DNA of 64,000 nt from Actinernus sp. WN-2022. Its lineage: Eukaryota; Cnidaria; Anthozoa; Actiniaria; Actinernidae. The notes under the pieces are model-generated. The model was not told the origin of the DNA and searched no databases. It saw only the letters and a program-made list of their open reading frames with translations. This document shows positions 1-10,881 of the stretch, piece after piece. How positions within the stretch are numbered: position 1 is the first letter of the stretch; every line of letters begins with the position of its first letter. The DNA lies in NCBI GenBank assembly GCA_030867875.1, contig JAOWCC010001589.1, positions 142,511,745-142,575,744 on the forward strand, in the 5' to 3' direction. Made by a program: the position numbers and the translations under genes.

Positions 1-942
1 GTTGAATGTGGAGTCCCACAAGGGTCTGTGTTAGGCCCTGTGCTTTTTCTTTTATATATTAATGATATTTCAAATGCCTCAAAATCACCAATCCAATTTC
101 TCCTATTTGCAGATGATACAAGTCTATTTTACTCTAGTAAAAACATAGATAATCTTGAATCTACATTTAATAAAGGGCTAAATGAAATTGAAGAATGGCT
201 ATTATGTAATAAACTTTCTTTGAATGTCTCAAAATCAAATTTTGTAAAGTTTAGTTTAAGACAAAAGAAATACCCAAGATCTCCCTTACTCAAAATTGGG
301 GAAGAAAAAATAGAAGAAAAAAATTATACTAAATATCTTGGTGTCATAATTGATAACAACCTATCATGGAAAGACCATATTTCCCATATTAGAACTAAAC
401 TTTCTAAAATACTTGGAATTATACACAAAGCAAAACACTTTGCACCAATAACAATCTTAAAACAAATATATTATTCACTTTTTTATCCTCATTTAAACTA
501 TGCTAATCTGATATGGGGAAATGCCCTACCTTCCATTATAAATCCCATAAAAATCTTACAAAAAAAATGCCTTAGAGCTATACTTCATGAACAATGGAAT
601 GCGCATACATCTCCTCTTTTTACCAAACTAAATATTCTTAAATTGGAGGATATTCATAAACTTCACACTAGTCTTTTTATGCATGATATTGTTAATGGAA
701 GTAACAATAATATTTTCACTGCCATGTTTACCCCACTAACTAATATACATCACTATCAAACAAGACAGAAAAATAAACAAACTTTCTTTATTACATCTAC
801 TAGAACTGAACTAAAAAAAAGATTTATTACTTATTATGGTATTAAAATATGGGAAAAGATACCACATGATATCAAAATGGAAAAAAGACACGTATTTAAA
901 AAGAAACTCACAGCTCTATTAATTAATAATTATTCAAATTGA
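1..942 (+). CDS. LINE reverse transcriptase, C-terminal part (5' cut by window edge)
   Basis: The open frame enters from the left edge with GVPQGSVLGP, followed by the RT catalytic box FADDTSLF, then the thumb region and the usual LINE C-terminal domain (LNYANLIWGNA, YGIKIWEKIP). It therefore encodes the second half of the ORF2 reverse transcriptase of a non-LTR retrotransposon, which copies its own RNA into DNA at a nicked target. There is no ATG at position 28; that is a GTG inside the frame, so the true protein starts upstream of the window. No stop interrupts the visible 314 codons, so this copy may be young. The codons are very AT-rich compared with the UGT gene further along. The exact clade (CR1/L2/Jockey group) is not settled from this piece. 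Confidence 0.9.
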   Translation, partial: VECGVPQGSVLGPVLFLLYINDISNASKSPIQFLLFADDTSLFYSSKNIDNLESTFNKGLNEIEEWLLCNKLSLNVSKSNFVKFSLRQKKYPRSPLLKIGEEKIEEKNYTKYLGVIIDNNLSWKDHISHIRTKLSKILGIIHKAKHFAPITILKQIYYSLFYPHLNYANLIWGNALPSIINPIKILQKKCLRAILHEQWNAHTSPLFTKLNILKLEDIHKLHTSLFMHDIVNGSNNNIFTAMFTPLTNIHHYQTRQKNKQTFFITSTRTELKKRFITYYGIKIWEKIPHDIKMEKRHVFKKKLTALLINNYSN

Positions 943-1361
943 TAACAAAACAACAATGATTTGTTGCCTACTTACTGCTATAAACCATTATGAATTATTT
1001 CTACTACTTTGTACACTACTACATATTATACATAATTTTATTACCTATTTGCTTCATATTCATTATAAATATAATTTTATTATCTTAACTACTACGTACA
1101 CTGCCAAGAATATAAAATATGTATGTGTGTGTATGTATATATACATGTGTGTATATATGTACATATAACATATAATAATAATGTATTTAATAAGTTTAGT
1201 TAATTAAGTAATACCTTCCAGCCTTGTAAACATGTAAATGGTGGTCCCGGCTAGATAGCTGTATGGTTTTTTTCGGGCCCTCCAACTCAGTTTATATCTT
1301 AATTATGTTATACTTGTAATTGTATGAGTGAAATAAATGTTTTTTTGTTGTTGTTTTGTTG
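1..1361 (+). mobile_element. LINE copy, ORF2 end plus 3' UTR
   Basis: After the ORF2 stop at 942 comes an AT-rich 3' UTR with TG/TA microsatellite sequence (about 1118-1170), an AATAAA at about 1332 and a TTG-rich tail ending near 1361. The tail abuts the start of the tandemly duplicated segment at about 1369. No target-site duplication can be checked because the 5' end is outside the window. Confidence 0.75.
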
Positions 1362-1988
1362 AAAATAGAAGTCATCTAGAGATTATCTTCATCTTAACAC
1401 ATTGGTAACAATAGATAACTATGTTAATGTTTATACGTGAGGAAACTTTCCTTGAACTCCAATTGGATTGTCTGATTAACAGGAGTGTTTCTAGGGTACA
1501 ACTACAGAATACCCCGCATTTTCAAAGCACCCTTTCAAAGTAGTGGATACGCCGATACACACTGAGCAATACCACCCCTCTCCAAGACTTTGAAACTATA
1601 TGTCTGAAATGGATATGCGGATACGTGGATAGGCAATGAGCGAACATGACCTTTAACTGCTTTAAAAGCGTTTATAATCCTTAAACCTGATTCTGTGATA
1701 TTCAACAACACGAGCTTTAATGAACGTACCGTAAACTCTAATTATGATTTGGAGTTGAAATCGCGTCTCATATCATTCAACAACACCCACAACAATTCCT
1801 CTCCCCTGTTCACATATCTCCATTTAAATTCAACTAAATAATTATGAAGATAATGTGCTTTTCTTCTTCTGTGCATGGGGAAACTAGCCTTCATTTGACG
1901 CCACTACAATTTCATTTTGTTCGTACATGTATGAAATCATTATTCGTTGACAACTCTTCCGAGTGGTTTACTGTCTTATGGATGTATC

Positions 1989-4634
1989 AAAGGAGGATAT
2001 TCATGTCTTCCCATCATGCATTGCAAGCAAAACATATTATCAACCGTTTTGCCCCCCGCGAAGCTTTATTTTGACGAGAAGTTGCCTTTGAGAACACATG
2101 CAGCACTAGTGTCATGGCATATTAAGGTATAAAGTGCTGTATTATTCGTTTCCTTAGTAAATCCACACTTTACGTATGATTACTTTGTTACTGTTGTGAT
2201 CTACGGACAATATTTAAACATTTAACCCTAGTTTTCTTGTGTTTATCTCCAGTGATGTCGGCCGTTTCGATCAGTGTTTAATTCGAAGTGACAACACAGT
2301 ACAGTCGATTATTAAAGCTAAAACTATAAGGACTTTGAACGAAGCGTCTACCTTTCTATTCAAGACCCAGCTACCATGTGTAGCGTTATTATTCGAGCTG
2401 AGCCTCCATGGCCTTCGCGAAGTGCATGATTTACAGCAGAGAACTAAATAATAAATTACTAGCAGCTTCATTTAAAAATATTTTGTTTCTTGCGTACGGC
2501 AGAGATATCACTTCACAGAACAAAACATATTTTGTCTGATTCAACTTCTTGTTACCCCGATGTGAAGCACATGACTTTGACAATAGACAATATGAAGGCG
2601 CTCTCTCACAACCAGTGTGCATTGCATGCATGCATCGGTGTTATTATTTGGAAACTTTCAAATACATAACATTTGTAAATGTCCTCCAAAATAATGCGGG
2701 TATCAGCGGCCATCCCGAGGGGGCGGCCCCCGGCAACCCAGGGGCTTAGCATGGGATTTGTAGCAAAAACATGCCCTACACGCGAGGCTTTAGAGCGCTT
2801 TTGCGTTTTCGTCAAAATACCCCGGGGACATACCGACGGGGTTTGCACGTAATCTGCTGTCTCAACGTTCAGCGGTTTTCACCACAGGCATACATCCCAG
2901 CCACTTGTTGGACAAATTTGATAGGAAATATAGGCTGTGCAAGTTCTAAATATAGGAATATGTAGGATTTTCCCCCAAAATATAGCCACTTTATAGGAGC
3001 TAAAATAGCTTTCAAACAATAAACAGTAAACAATAAACACAATTTTTAAAACATGTGAACTTTTAATGTGTTTGATCAAACCCGTTTTTTTTTTATTGAT
3101 AGGAAATAATTTTGCTTTTGTTAATTCACAACAAAAATGCTAAAAAGTAAGTACCCCCAGGTAATTGCAATTCGAAACAGAAGGGAGGAAGGAAAACCAG
3201 AGAATCTTGAACAAAATTATCTGAGCAATGTAAGAAAGCATTGCCAGTCTTGCAATCACACCTATAGTAATAGCTTTATTAGTAGAGCTTTAGACTTGGC
3301 AGTTGTATACTAATCGTTCAAGGTGCACATGAAATATTACATGATGATGGTGACAAGTAGCCTGCAAGTGCAAGTATGACGTCAGCACATTTGTTTTATT
3401 TTTCCGCCCACCACCCAATGAAAGAATTTTAGTGAATTGGCATGCCAGTGAACTCTCTCCTATGATTGGTCAATGGCAAATTCCTTTTAAATGTAACATT
3501 ACGTCACTTTCCAGGATATGGAAGGTAAAATCTGATTGGTCCATAACACAATGAGATGTGCATATTGAAAACTAATTAAGCGCTCGGGTAAGCATACGTT
3601 CCTTTTTTATTTCAAATTTACGAGAGTGAAAAATATGTCTGCATAGGTGACAAGTTGCTAAAGATGAAAGAAAAACTTATGTTTACTAATTACCATTTAC
3701 TAAAGGTTGGGCCTGGGTACACAACAAAAGGGACCAATACATGAAATGGTAGCTGTAATCAGAAATCCCCAGAAATACATCGGTGATATGTTTATTAATT
3801 AATTTTGATTTTTTAACTTATGAATAAATCAACATTTCTCTTGTCTCTTTTCACTTCTCCTCTGGTTTTTGCAGGCTTTTTCCTAAACAGGACATACACA
3901 CATTAGTAACCTTACTCAGTAATACAGGAAATATCTAAAACGTACGGAAAATGTTCACAAAACGAAAATTTCAACTCTTATTGGCATTTGAAAAGACGAA
4001 GCACTCGGTTCATTTGAATGCAAAACGGACTATCTGTTATATATATTTGTCGCCTATGGTTTGGAAGTCTTTATGATCCTTCGATTTGAAATAAACGTTG
4101 AATTAGCCAAATGTGTAACAACGAGCTGGGATACCTTTGCATTCTTTACACAAGTTTCATTTTTAACAAGGCATTTTCATCATTTTGTTCGTGCTCATGG
4201 ATCAATAAAACGTGGGTTTCTTAGGGTTTCTTCGCAGTTTACGTGACATGAAGGGTTTAAATGGTATTTCTGTTAATATGTAATGTTAAAAACTCCAATT
4301 ATAGATTAGATAAAAGCAATTCCCTGCACACCACTTCAATTAGCCCGTCACGAAAAGCCACTTGAAGCGTGAAGACCCTTCTACTAACGACCCCGTCGTG
4401 TCAGAGCAGGTTTCGAGGAAACATGTGCCCTTAAAATTATTACAGTCACGTCATAAAATATGTGAACAAATACTCTGTATGTTAATACGTACCATAGTTC
4501 ACTCTATGTCCTTGAAAGCCACGACAAAAATGTGCGTGGATTGGGCTCTCCATCGGCCGCCATGTTTACTTTTTGTCACGAGTCGAAGAACAGAGCGAGC
4601 AGAGCATCATGGGAAGACATGAATATCCTCCTTT
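1989..4634. mobile_element. 2646-bp TIR element with 9-bp target duplication, inserted in Merlin copy A
   Basis: The ends are 31-bp inverted repeats (AAAGGAGGATATTCATGTCT... and its inverse, one mismatch), flanked by the direct repeat GGATGTATC at 1980-1988 and 4635-4643. The unoccupied site survives as a single GGATGTATC in unit 2 at about 7756, so boundaries and target duplication are certain. A 9-bp duplication suggests a Mutator-like (or Merlin-group) element. I find no transposase-like reading frame inside; the interior is AT-rich with a GC-rich patch at 2690-2850. It is probably non-autonomous. Confidence 0.85.
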
Positions 4635-4884
4635 GGATGTATCCATGTTTCTCTAGATTAATATAACCTTTCCAGCAGTCAGAAACTATGGTGGTTCCTT
4701 CCTTGATCCATTCCTTTATCAGCTTCAACCGGAACGATAAAACATTTCCTGCAGTCCTCCTAGATTTCTCCAAACACCCATTGACCCCCTACCATATGCC
4801 CCCGGTGGTATTATCTCTTTCCAATCTTACTCTCATTGATTTGAACGACCTTCCCTGCTCCACCAAATTGAAGCATCGACTAGC

Positions 4885-5165
4885 AATCCAGCTAGTGATT
4901 GTTCGTTCTCAAATCGTCGAAGAATGGACTAGCAATACAACATTACTTTAAAAGTGATTGTTCGTTCTAAAAATTTGAAGAATTGACTAGCAATACAACT
5001 TAGTGATTGTTCGTTCTAAAAATATAAAGAATGGACTAGCAATAGAACTTAAAAATTGTTCGTTCTAAAATGTTGAAGAATGGACTAGCAATACAACTAA
5101 GTGATTGTTCGTTCTAAAATGTTGGAGAATTAACTGGCAATAGAACTTAATGATTGTTCGTTCTA
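4885..5165. repeat. Minisatellite, about 50-bp units
   Basis: About five degenerate copies of a unit built as 'gattgttcgttctaaaa' + 'ttgaagaatggactagcaat' + 'acaactta'. The same array occurs in Merlin copy B (about 7950-8060 and 8775-8835, split there by a LINE), so it belongs to the transposon interior. Confidence 0.8.
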
Positions 5166-5174
5166 AAATATTGA

Positions 5175-5347
5175 AGAATATAGCCTCAAAGTCTTGGGGG
5201 AGGGGTGGCCTCGCTCACTGCCTATCCACGTATCCACTTCAGAAATATAGCTTCAAAGTCTTGGGGGAGGGGTGGTCTCGCTCACTGCCTATCCACGTAT
5301 CCACTTCAGAAATATAGCTTCAAAGTCTTGGGGGAGGGGTGGTCTGC
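5175..5347. repeat. 73-bp tandem repeat, about 2.4 copies, inverted relative to 1555-1640
   Basis: The unit contains 'caaagtcttgggggaggggt' followed by 'ctcgctcactgcctatccac'. The inverse is found near the left end of the same transposon (about 1555-1640) and at 7355-7430, so it is part of long subterminal inverted repeats of the Merlin element. Confidence 0.75.
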
Positions 5348-5468
5348 TAAGTACAACTATTCTTCGTTCTTTCAAAGAAACGAAAGTGACTGCGTATATC
5401 CACGTATCTATTTAGTTTTAGGAATGCTTGAAATTTTGCGGGGTATTCTGTAGTTACTCCGTTTCTAG

Positions 5469-6520
5469 CTAGCACCTAAAAGATGTTCAGTTGATGTTGT
5501 TGATATGTCTGTAGGTAATGGAAAGAATATGAGCGGACGATCTGTATTAGTATTTACAATGGCGAGCCGTTTTTACTTGTGAAATGAATATTTAAATTGA
5601 GTAAGAAGTCAATTCAGTTCGCAAGGGAGATCTTAACAACTTTTGTTCTTACTCAGTCCGTCATTGGCATCATGCAGTTAGTTTTCATTAGCGACGATAG
5701 GTGGTAATGGTTTGGATTAGTACAACTGAATCATTTGCATTTACAAGTTGAGATGGCGTACGATGGCAGATACACGTTTTCGTCCTCCGAAAAGCTTACA
5801 TGAAGCAGTTTATTTGCCCTAAGAACAGTACAACGCGAAGTTTTTTAGGGTTAGTGGTAACGAACAAAAGTGGTAACGCGATAAACGTAGACGGCGTACA
5901 ATATTTGATTTGTAGAATCGAAGAAATGTTGGCAGAGATATTGAACTTTTAGCTTTCTCAATTTATTGCTGATTTAGTTACTGTAGTCGAAGTGGTAGTC
6001 CGTCAGTATCCCCTGAAAACTCTGTGTTTACTGACCTGTACGCTTAATCGTTATTTTTGGGAGGTAAAATGCGAAGACCATTTCAATATCCTAGAGAAAG
6101 CTGATGGAAGGTAAGAAAACATATATTTCCTCGTTTAAATTTCTCATTGGCGCTAAAATTGTTTAGAAAACACCAAAAACAAGCAGTAGTAAAAATAGCA
6201 GAGGAATTATACCTAGTGGCGATGGTATTTTTAATGGAATAGAAATTAAACTTGGGATGCTTATATCAAATTGTTACCGAATGGTAATTAGGTTAATTAG
6301 TTTTCTGTATCAAAATGACAGAATACTAATTAAGCTAATTACATTATGTATTCATTCATCAACCCCAGCCTTTCCCTGCTGTCTATTCAAACCCTCCCCG
6401 TGCTTTAAGTTACTGATGCTGCATGTATGGGATATACACAGGTATCCATGAGACTCGAATGCTGCGTTTGGATTGGTTAACACCCTTATGAATTATTAAT
6501 GATTTTCCAATCTAACTTAC
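5469..6520. other. Intronic sequence of repeat unit 1
   Basis: A direct counterpart of 9016-10355 in unit 2. It contains no ORF of note and no recognised element; it is presumed intron downstream of module 1. Confidence 0.5.
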
Positions 6521-6739
6521 AGCTCGTTTGTGGTGGTGATGAGATCTTGTTCATGTTTCACTTGCTAGAATGGATAAATAAATAATATTTGAATATTTAA
6601 AGTATAGATGCAACCCAATTTACATTGACAATAAAGTTGAAGTGTAATTATGTATTGTTGGTGTTTTTCACTTTCTAATTCAATCACAGCGTAACTTACC
6701 TCAGCTTCTTTGGCCGAGTTCTCGGCCTCCTCCTTAAGC
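6521..6739 (-). CDS. Coiled-coil module 1 (exons a1 6700-6739 and b1 6521-6564)
   Basis: Exon a1 encodes LKEEAENSAKEAE and b1 QVKHEQDLITTTNEL. The 135-bp intron between them begins gtaagtt and ends in a pyrimidine-containing stretch before ctag. This is the last recognisable module on the minus strand; no further copy is seen between here and position 1. Confidence 0.55.
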
Positions 6740-9700
6740 CTGTTTTGATGAAGGAAACAAACAGTATAGTGGTAAACAAGTGTATTACAAAAGAGAAGTC
6801 ATCTAAAAATTATCTTCATCGTAACACATCGGTAATAATAGATAACTATGCTAATGTTTATACGTGAGTAGTATGGAGTGAGGCGAATTAGCCCCCTTTT
6901 TTAAATACGCGAGCTAATAAAGATGGACTGAACGGAGTCTGAACAGATGATCAAATAAAGATAGCACCCTGATCGCTCCTCCGGTTCTGGCCTTATGTCC
7001 GCTCCAAACAATAGGCTTTGCCCAAACATGCCCGAATAGATCGATGACCTCATCCAAAGGAACAATAGATAATGAGATTCCACTTCATTTAATGAGATTC
7101 CACTTCAATTTCCAGACAATAGATAATTTATTCACCCCCATTTTATTCATGAGCGCACCACTTTATTCATGAGCCCCAGACAAAACATAATTTATTCACC
7201 CCCATTTTATTCATGAGCGTGCCTTAAAAATTAGCATAACACCTTAAAAATTAGCATAACACCTTAAAAAAGGGGGCTAATTCGCCTCACTCCGTACTAC
7301 TTACGTGAGGAAACTTTCCTTGAACTCCAAGAATACCACGCGTATATGCAGTGAGCAATACCACCCCTCCCCCAAGACTTTGAAGCTAAATGTCTGAAAT
7401 GGATACGTACGTGGATAGGCAGTGAGCGAATATGACCTTTAAAAGCATTTATAATCCTTAAACCTGATTCTGTGATATTCAACAACACGAGCTCTAATGA
7501 ACGTACTGTAAACTCTAATTATGATTTGGGGTTGAAATCGTGTCTCATATCATTCACGAACACCCACAACAATTCCTCTCCCCTGTTCAGATATCTCCAT
7601 TTAAATGCAACTAAATAATTATGAAGATAATGTGCTTTTCTTCTTCTGTGCATGGGCAAACTAGCCTTCATTTGACGCCAGTGTAATTCTATTTTGTTCG
7701 TACAGTATGAAATCATTCTTCGTTGACAAACTCTTCTGAGTGGTTTACTGTCTTATGGATGTATCCATGTTTCTCTTATCTATTCCTTTATCAGCTTCAA
7801 CGGGCGCGGGAACGATAAAACATTTCCTGCTGTCCTCCTAGATTTCTCCAAACACCCATTGACCCTCTACCATATGCCCCCGGTGATATTTTCTCTTTAC
7901 AGTCTTACTCTCATCGATGTGTACGACCTTAACTGCTCCACCAAATCGAAGCATCGACTAGCAATCCAGCTTAGTAATCGTTCGTTCTAAAACAATTGAA
8001 GAATGGACTAGCAATACAACTTAGTGATTGTTCGTTCTAAAAAAATTGAAGAATTGACTATCAATCTTGGAAAACCCACATTAACAAACTCATGAAGAAA
8101 ATCTCCTCAGGTCTAGGTGCACTCAGACGTATAAAGCCTTTCATACCCCCCAAAGCACTGCTAAGTGTCTATGATACTCTCATACTCCCTCATTTTGATT
8201 ACTGTAGTGTTGTATGGGAAAATCTGAACAAAGGACTTTCCGAGAATCTACAAAAGTTACAGAACCGAGCTGCCAGAAAAATAACCGGTTTACCCTTTGA
8301 TATTAACATTGATGAGCTCCTAAGTACTCTAAATTGGGACAGACTATATATTCGACGAATCAAACAAAAAGCAATAATGATTTATAATAACCTGTCTCCT
8401 GAATGTTTATCCTCAAAATTTATACCACGTCAGCCTCTACAAATTACAATCTTAGGGGCTCATCAACAAAACTAACCCTCGTACAGCCACGAACTAATTT
8501 CGGTAAAAAGGCTTTTCGCTTTAGTGGGGCTAAGTTATGGAATGAACTGCCTGAGGATGTAAGGCAATCAACTAGTTTAAATAACTTCATCTTTAATCTT
8601 ACGAAATCGAGTTATTTTAACCTTATGTAAATATTTCTTATAAATGGCATTCCTATTTTTCTTATTCGTCCCTGCAACATGGCTTTCATGTAAAACAGTT
8701 TCATATTTTAGTCTTTATCTATGTACTTAACTAATGATTTTCCATGTATAAATAAAGATGTACTGTACCAACTAAGTGATTGTTCGTTCTAAAAAGGTGA
8801 AGAAACTTAGTGATTGTCCGATCTAAAAAGTTGAAGAATATAGCTTCAAAGTCTTGGGGGAGGGGTGGTCTGCTAAGTACAAATATTATTCGTTCTTTCA
8901 AAGCAGAACGAAAGTTACTGCGTATCCACGTATCCATTTAGTTTTAGGAATGCTTGAAATTTTGCGCGGTATGCTTGAAATTTTGCGGGGTATTCTGTAG
9001 TTACTCCGTTTCTAGCTAGCAACTAAAAGATGTTCAGTTCATGTTGTTGATATGTCTGTAGGTAATGGAAAGAATATGAGCGGACGGTCTGTATTAGTAT
9101 TTACAATGGCGAGCCGCTTTTACTTGTGAAATGAATATTTATTTAAGTTTTTAACTTGAGTAAGAAGTCAATTCAGTTCTCAAGGGAGATCTTAACAACT
9201 TTTGTTCTTACTCAGTCCGTCGTTGGCATCGGTATGAATGCAGTTAGTTTTCATTACTGACGAGAAGTGGTAATGGTTTGGATTAGTATATAACTGAATC
9301 ATTTGCATTTACAAGTTGAGATGGAGTACGATGGCAGATTCACGTTTTCGTCCTCCGAAAAGTTTACACGAAGAGGTTTCTTTGTCCTAAGAACAGTACA
9401 ACACGAAGTGGGTAGTTAAGGTTTTAGAGGAGTGACAACGGACAAGAGTGAACAAGAACACTGGGTTTTCACGCGGTAAACGCAGATGGCATAGAAGATT
9501 TGACATGTAGAATCGAAGAAATGTCGGCAGAGACATTGAAATTTAAAATAGCATTCTAAATTTATTTCTGAAGTTACTAATCGAAGTGGTGGTCGGTACC
9601 CCCGAAGACTGTATTTACTGACCTGTACGCTTAATGGTTATTTGATGGAGGCAAAATGAGAGGACCATTTCAATATCCTAGAGAAAGCTGATCGAAAGTA

Positions 9701-10881
9701 AGACAATCTATATTTCCTCGTTTAAATTTCTCGTTGGCGCCATAATCGTTTAGAAAACACCAAAAGCAAGCGGAAGTAAAAAGAGCGGAGTAATTATACC
9801 TAGTGGCGATGATATTTTTTAGATTTATTTGATTTGTCAGACGAAGTTTTAGCAAATCTGTCAATGGCAGAGTGTGTAACCCAAAATATTTGCAACAATT
9901 CAGTGTTTAACAATTGCACTGTTAGTTTTATGGTTGACTCTAAGAAGATGTTCTCGCCTTAGAAATACTGCTTACACGTACATTGGCTTTTCATTTTTGC
10001 TATTGCTGTATTAAATACTGTAAAATAAATGGAATAGAAATTAAACTTGGGATGCTTATATAATTTTTTTTACCGAATGGTAATCAGGTTAATTAGTATT
10101 CTGTATAACAATTACAGAATACTAACTAGGTTAATTGGTATTCGGTATCAAAATGACAGAATACTAATTAGCTAATTACCATTATGTATTAATTCGTCTA
10201 CCCCAGCCTTTCCCTGTTGTCTATTCAAACCCTCCCCGTGCTTTTACTTACTGATGCTGTATGGGGATATATAGAGGTATCCATGGGACTCGAATGCTGC
10301 GTTTGGATTGGTTAGCACCCTTATCAATTATTAATGATTTTGCAGTGTAACTTACAGCTCGTTTGTGGCGGTGAGTAGATCTTGCTCATGTTTTATTTGC
10401 TAGAATGGATAAATAAATAATATTTGAATACTTAAAGAATATATGCAACCCAATTTACACTGACAATAAAGTTGAAGTTGAAGTGTAATTATGTATTGTA
10501 TGTGTATTTCACTTTCTAATACAATCACAGCGTAACTTACCTGAGCTTCTTTGGCCGAGTTCTCGGCCTCCTCCTTAAGCCTGTTTTGATGAAGCAAACA
10601 AACAGAACAGTGGTAAACAAGTGTATTACAAAAGAGAAGTCATCTAAAATTTATCTTCATCTTAACACATCGGTAACTTACAGCTCGTTTGTGGTGGTGA
10701 TGAGATCTCGTTCACGTTTCATTTGCTAGAATGGATAAATAAATAATATTAGAATATTTAAAGTATAGATGCAACCCAATTTACATTGACAATAAAGTTG
10801 AGAGGTTTTTCACTTTCTAATACAATCACAGCGTAACTTACTTCAGCTTCTTTGACCCAGTTCTCGGCCTCCTCCTTAAGC
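6521..10881 (-). CDS. Partial gene: amplified two-exon coiled-coil module (three modules)
   Basis: Six short exons can be read on the minus strand, in transcription order a3 (10881-10842), b3 (10725-10682), a2 (10580-10541), b2 (10399-10356), a1 (6739-6700), b1 (6564-6521). Each 'a' exon is 40 nt and each 'b' exon 44 nt; all are bounded by cag/tag acceptors and gtaag donors. Spliced, a+b is 84 nt, or 28 codons, and the phases (2, then 0) let modules join in frame without limit. One module reads LKEEAENSAKEAE then QVKHEQDLITTTNEL. Core residues L, A, S, A, V, Q, I, N recur with 4-3 spacing, giving exactly four heptads, so the product should be a long coiled-coil rod. The parent gene and the exons outside this block are not recognised. 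The alternative is a non-coding repeat that merely looks like exons, but conserved splice sites and frame in all three argue against it. Confidence 0.6.
6867..7301. mobile_element. 435-bp TIR element with 6-bp target duplication
   Basis: 38-bp terminal inverted repeats (AGTAGTATGGAGTGAGGCGA..., one mismatch) are flanked by TACGTG at 6861-6866 and 7302-7307. Unit 1 retains the empty site (one TACGTG near 1434). The interior contains short direct repeats ('ttattcacccccattttatt', 'ccttaaaaattagcataaca'). It is too small to code for a transposase. Confidence 0.82.
7519..7945 (-). pseudogene. Merlin/ISXO2-like transposase relic (copy B)
   Basis: Read on the minus strand, fragments in order are HIDESK, KYHRGHMVEGQWVFGEI, the stretch TVNHSEEFVNEE, and NKIELHWRQMKASL...RRRKAHYLHNYLVAFKWRY. 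These align with the DDE core of ISXO2-like transposases: first Asp in IDESK, third acidic residue in N-x-I-E, and the conserved RRK-Y-LAEFMWR-like tail. The segment carrying the second Asp (SDCWKGY in copy A) is deleted here, and frame shifts occur near 7700-7760, so the protein is not functional. Confidence 0.75.
8061..8770 (+). mobile_element. 5'-truncated LINE inserted in Merlin copy B
   Basis: The frame from 8092 encodes the C-terminal domain of a LINE ORF2 (LGALRRIKPFIPPKALL, LPHFDYCSVVWEN, LQKLQNRAARKITG), and a frameshift near 8440 switches to FRFSGAKLWNELPEDVR. The 3' UTR contains AATAAA at about 8751. The insert interrupts the minisatellite, and unit 1 lacks it. The RT catalytic domain is missing. 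Confidence 0.85.
9016..10355. other. Intronic sequence of repeat unit 2
   Basis: A counterpart of 5469-6520 with additional sequence at about 9830-10030. Nothing codes; AT-rich direct repeats containing 'aattagtattctgtat' lie at 10080-10170. Confidence 0.5.
10356..10580 (-). CDS. Coiled-coil module 2 (exons a2 10541-10580 and b2 10356-10399)
   Basis: Same architecture as module 1. It encodes LKEEAENSAKEAQ and QIKHEQDLLTATNEL, so the substitutions relative to module 1 are conservative (E/Q, V/I, I/L, T/A) and the frame is kept. The intron that follows (to a1) is 3.6 kb and contains Merlin copy B. Confidence 0.55.
10682..10881 (-). CDS. Coiled-coil module 3 (exons a3 10842-10881 and b3 10682-10725)
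   Basis: It encodes LKEEAENWVKEAE and QMKRERDLITTTNEL. The intron between b3 and a2 is only about 100 bp because most of the repeat unit is missing here. Donors are gtaagt, acceptors cag and ctag. Confidence 0.55.

Larger units (their letters stand above)
1495..5460 (-). mobile_element. Merlin (ISXO2/IS1016-like) DNA transposon relic, copy A
   Basis: The element starts GGTACAACTACAGAATACCC and ends with the inverse (GGGTATTCTGTAGTTACTCC), flanked by perfect 8-bp target duplications GTTTCTAG (1487-1494 and 5461-5468). The minus strand carries a decayed transposase. Fragments read (D/N)ESKIGKR, YHRGHMV, GQWVFGEI, then EGTTIVSDCWKGYINLEKHG in about 4915-4635, and the remainder in 1988-1740. These are hallmarks of the ISXO2-like DDE transposase of Merlin elements. 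The first catalytic Asp appears as Asn, and frameshifts and a stop are present, so it is dead. A 2.6-kb TIR element (1989-4634) splits the transposase, leaving about 1.3 kb of Merlin sequence. Confidence 0.82.
7331..9007 (-). mobile_element. Merlin (ISXO2-like) transposon relic, copy B
   Basis: The sister of copy A, with an intact right end (TGTAGTTACTCC then GTTTCTAG at 9008-9015) but a deleted left end that begins abruptly at about 7331. It is interrupted by a LINE fragment (about 8061-8770) in the minisatellite. The transposase relic on the minus strand is annotated separately. Confidence 0.75.
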
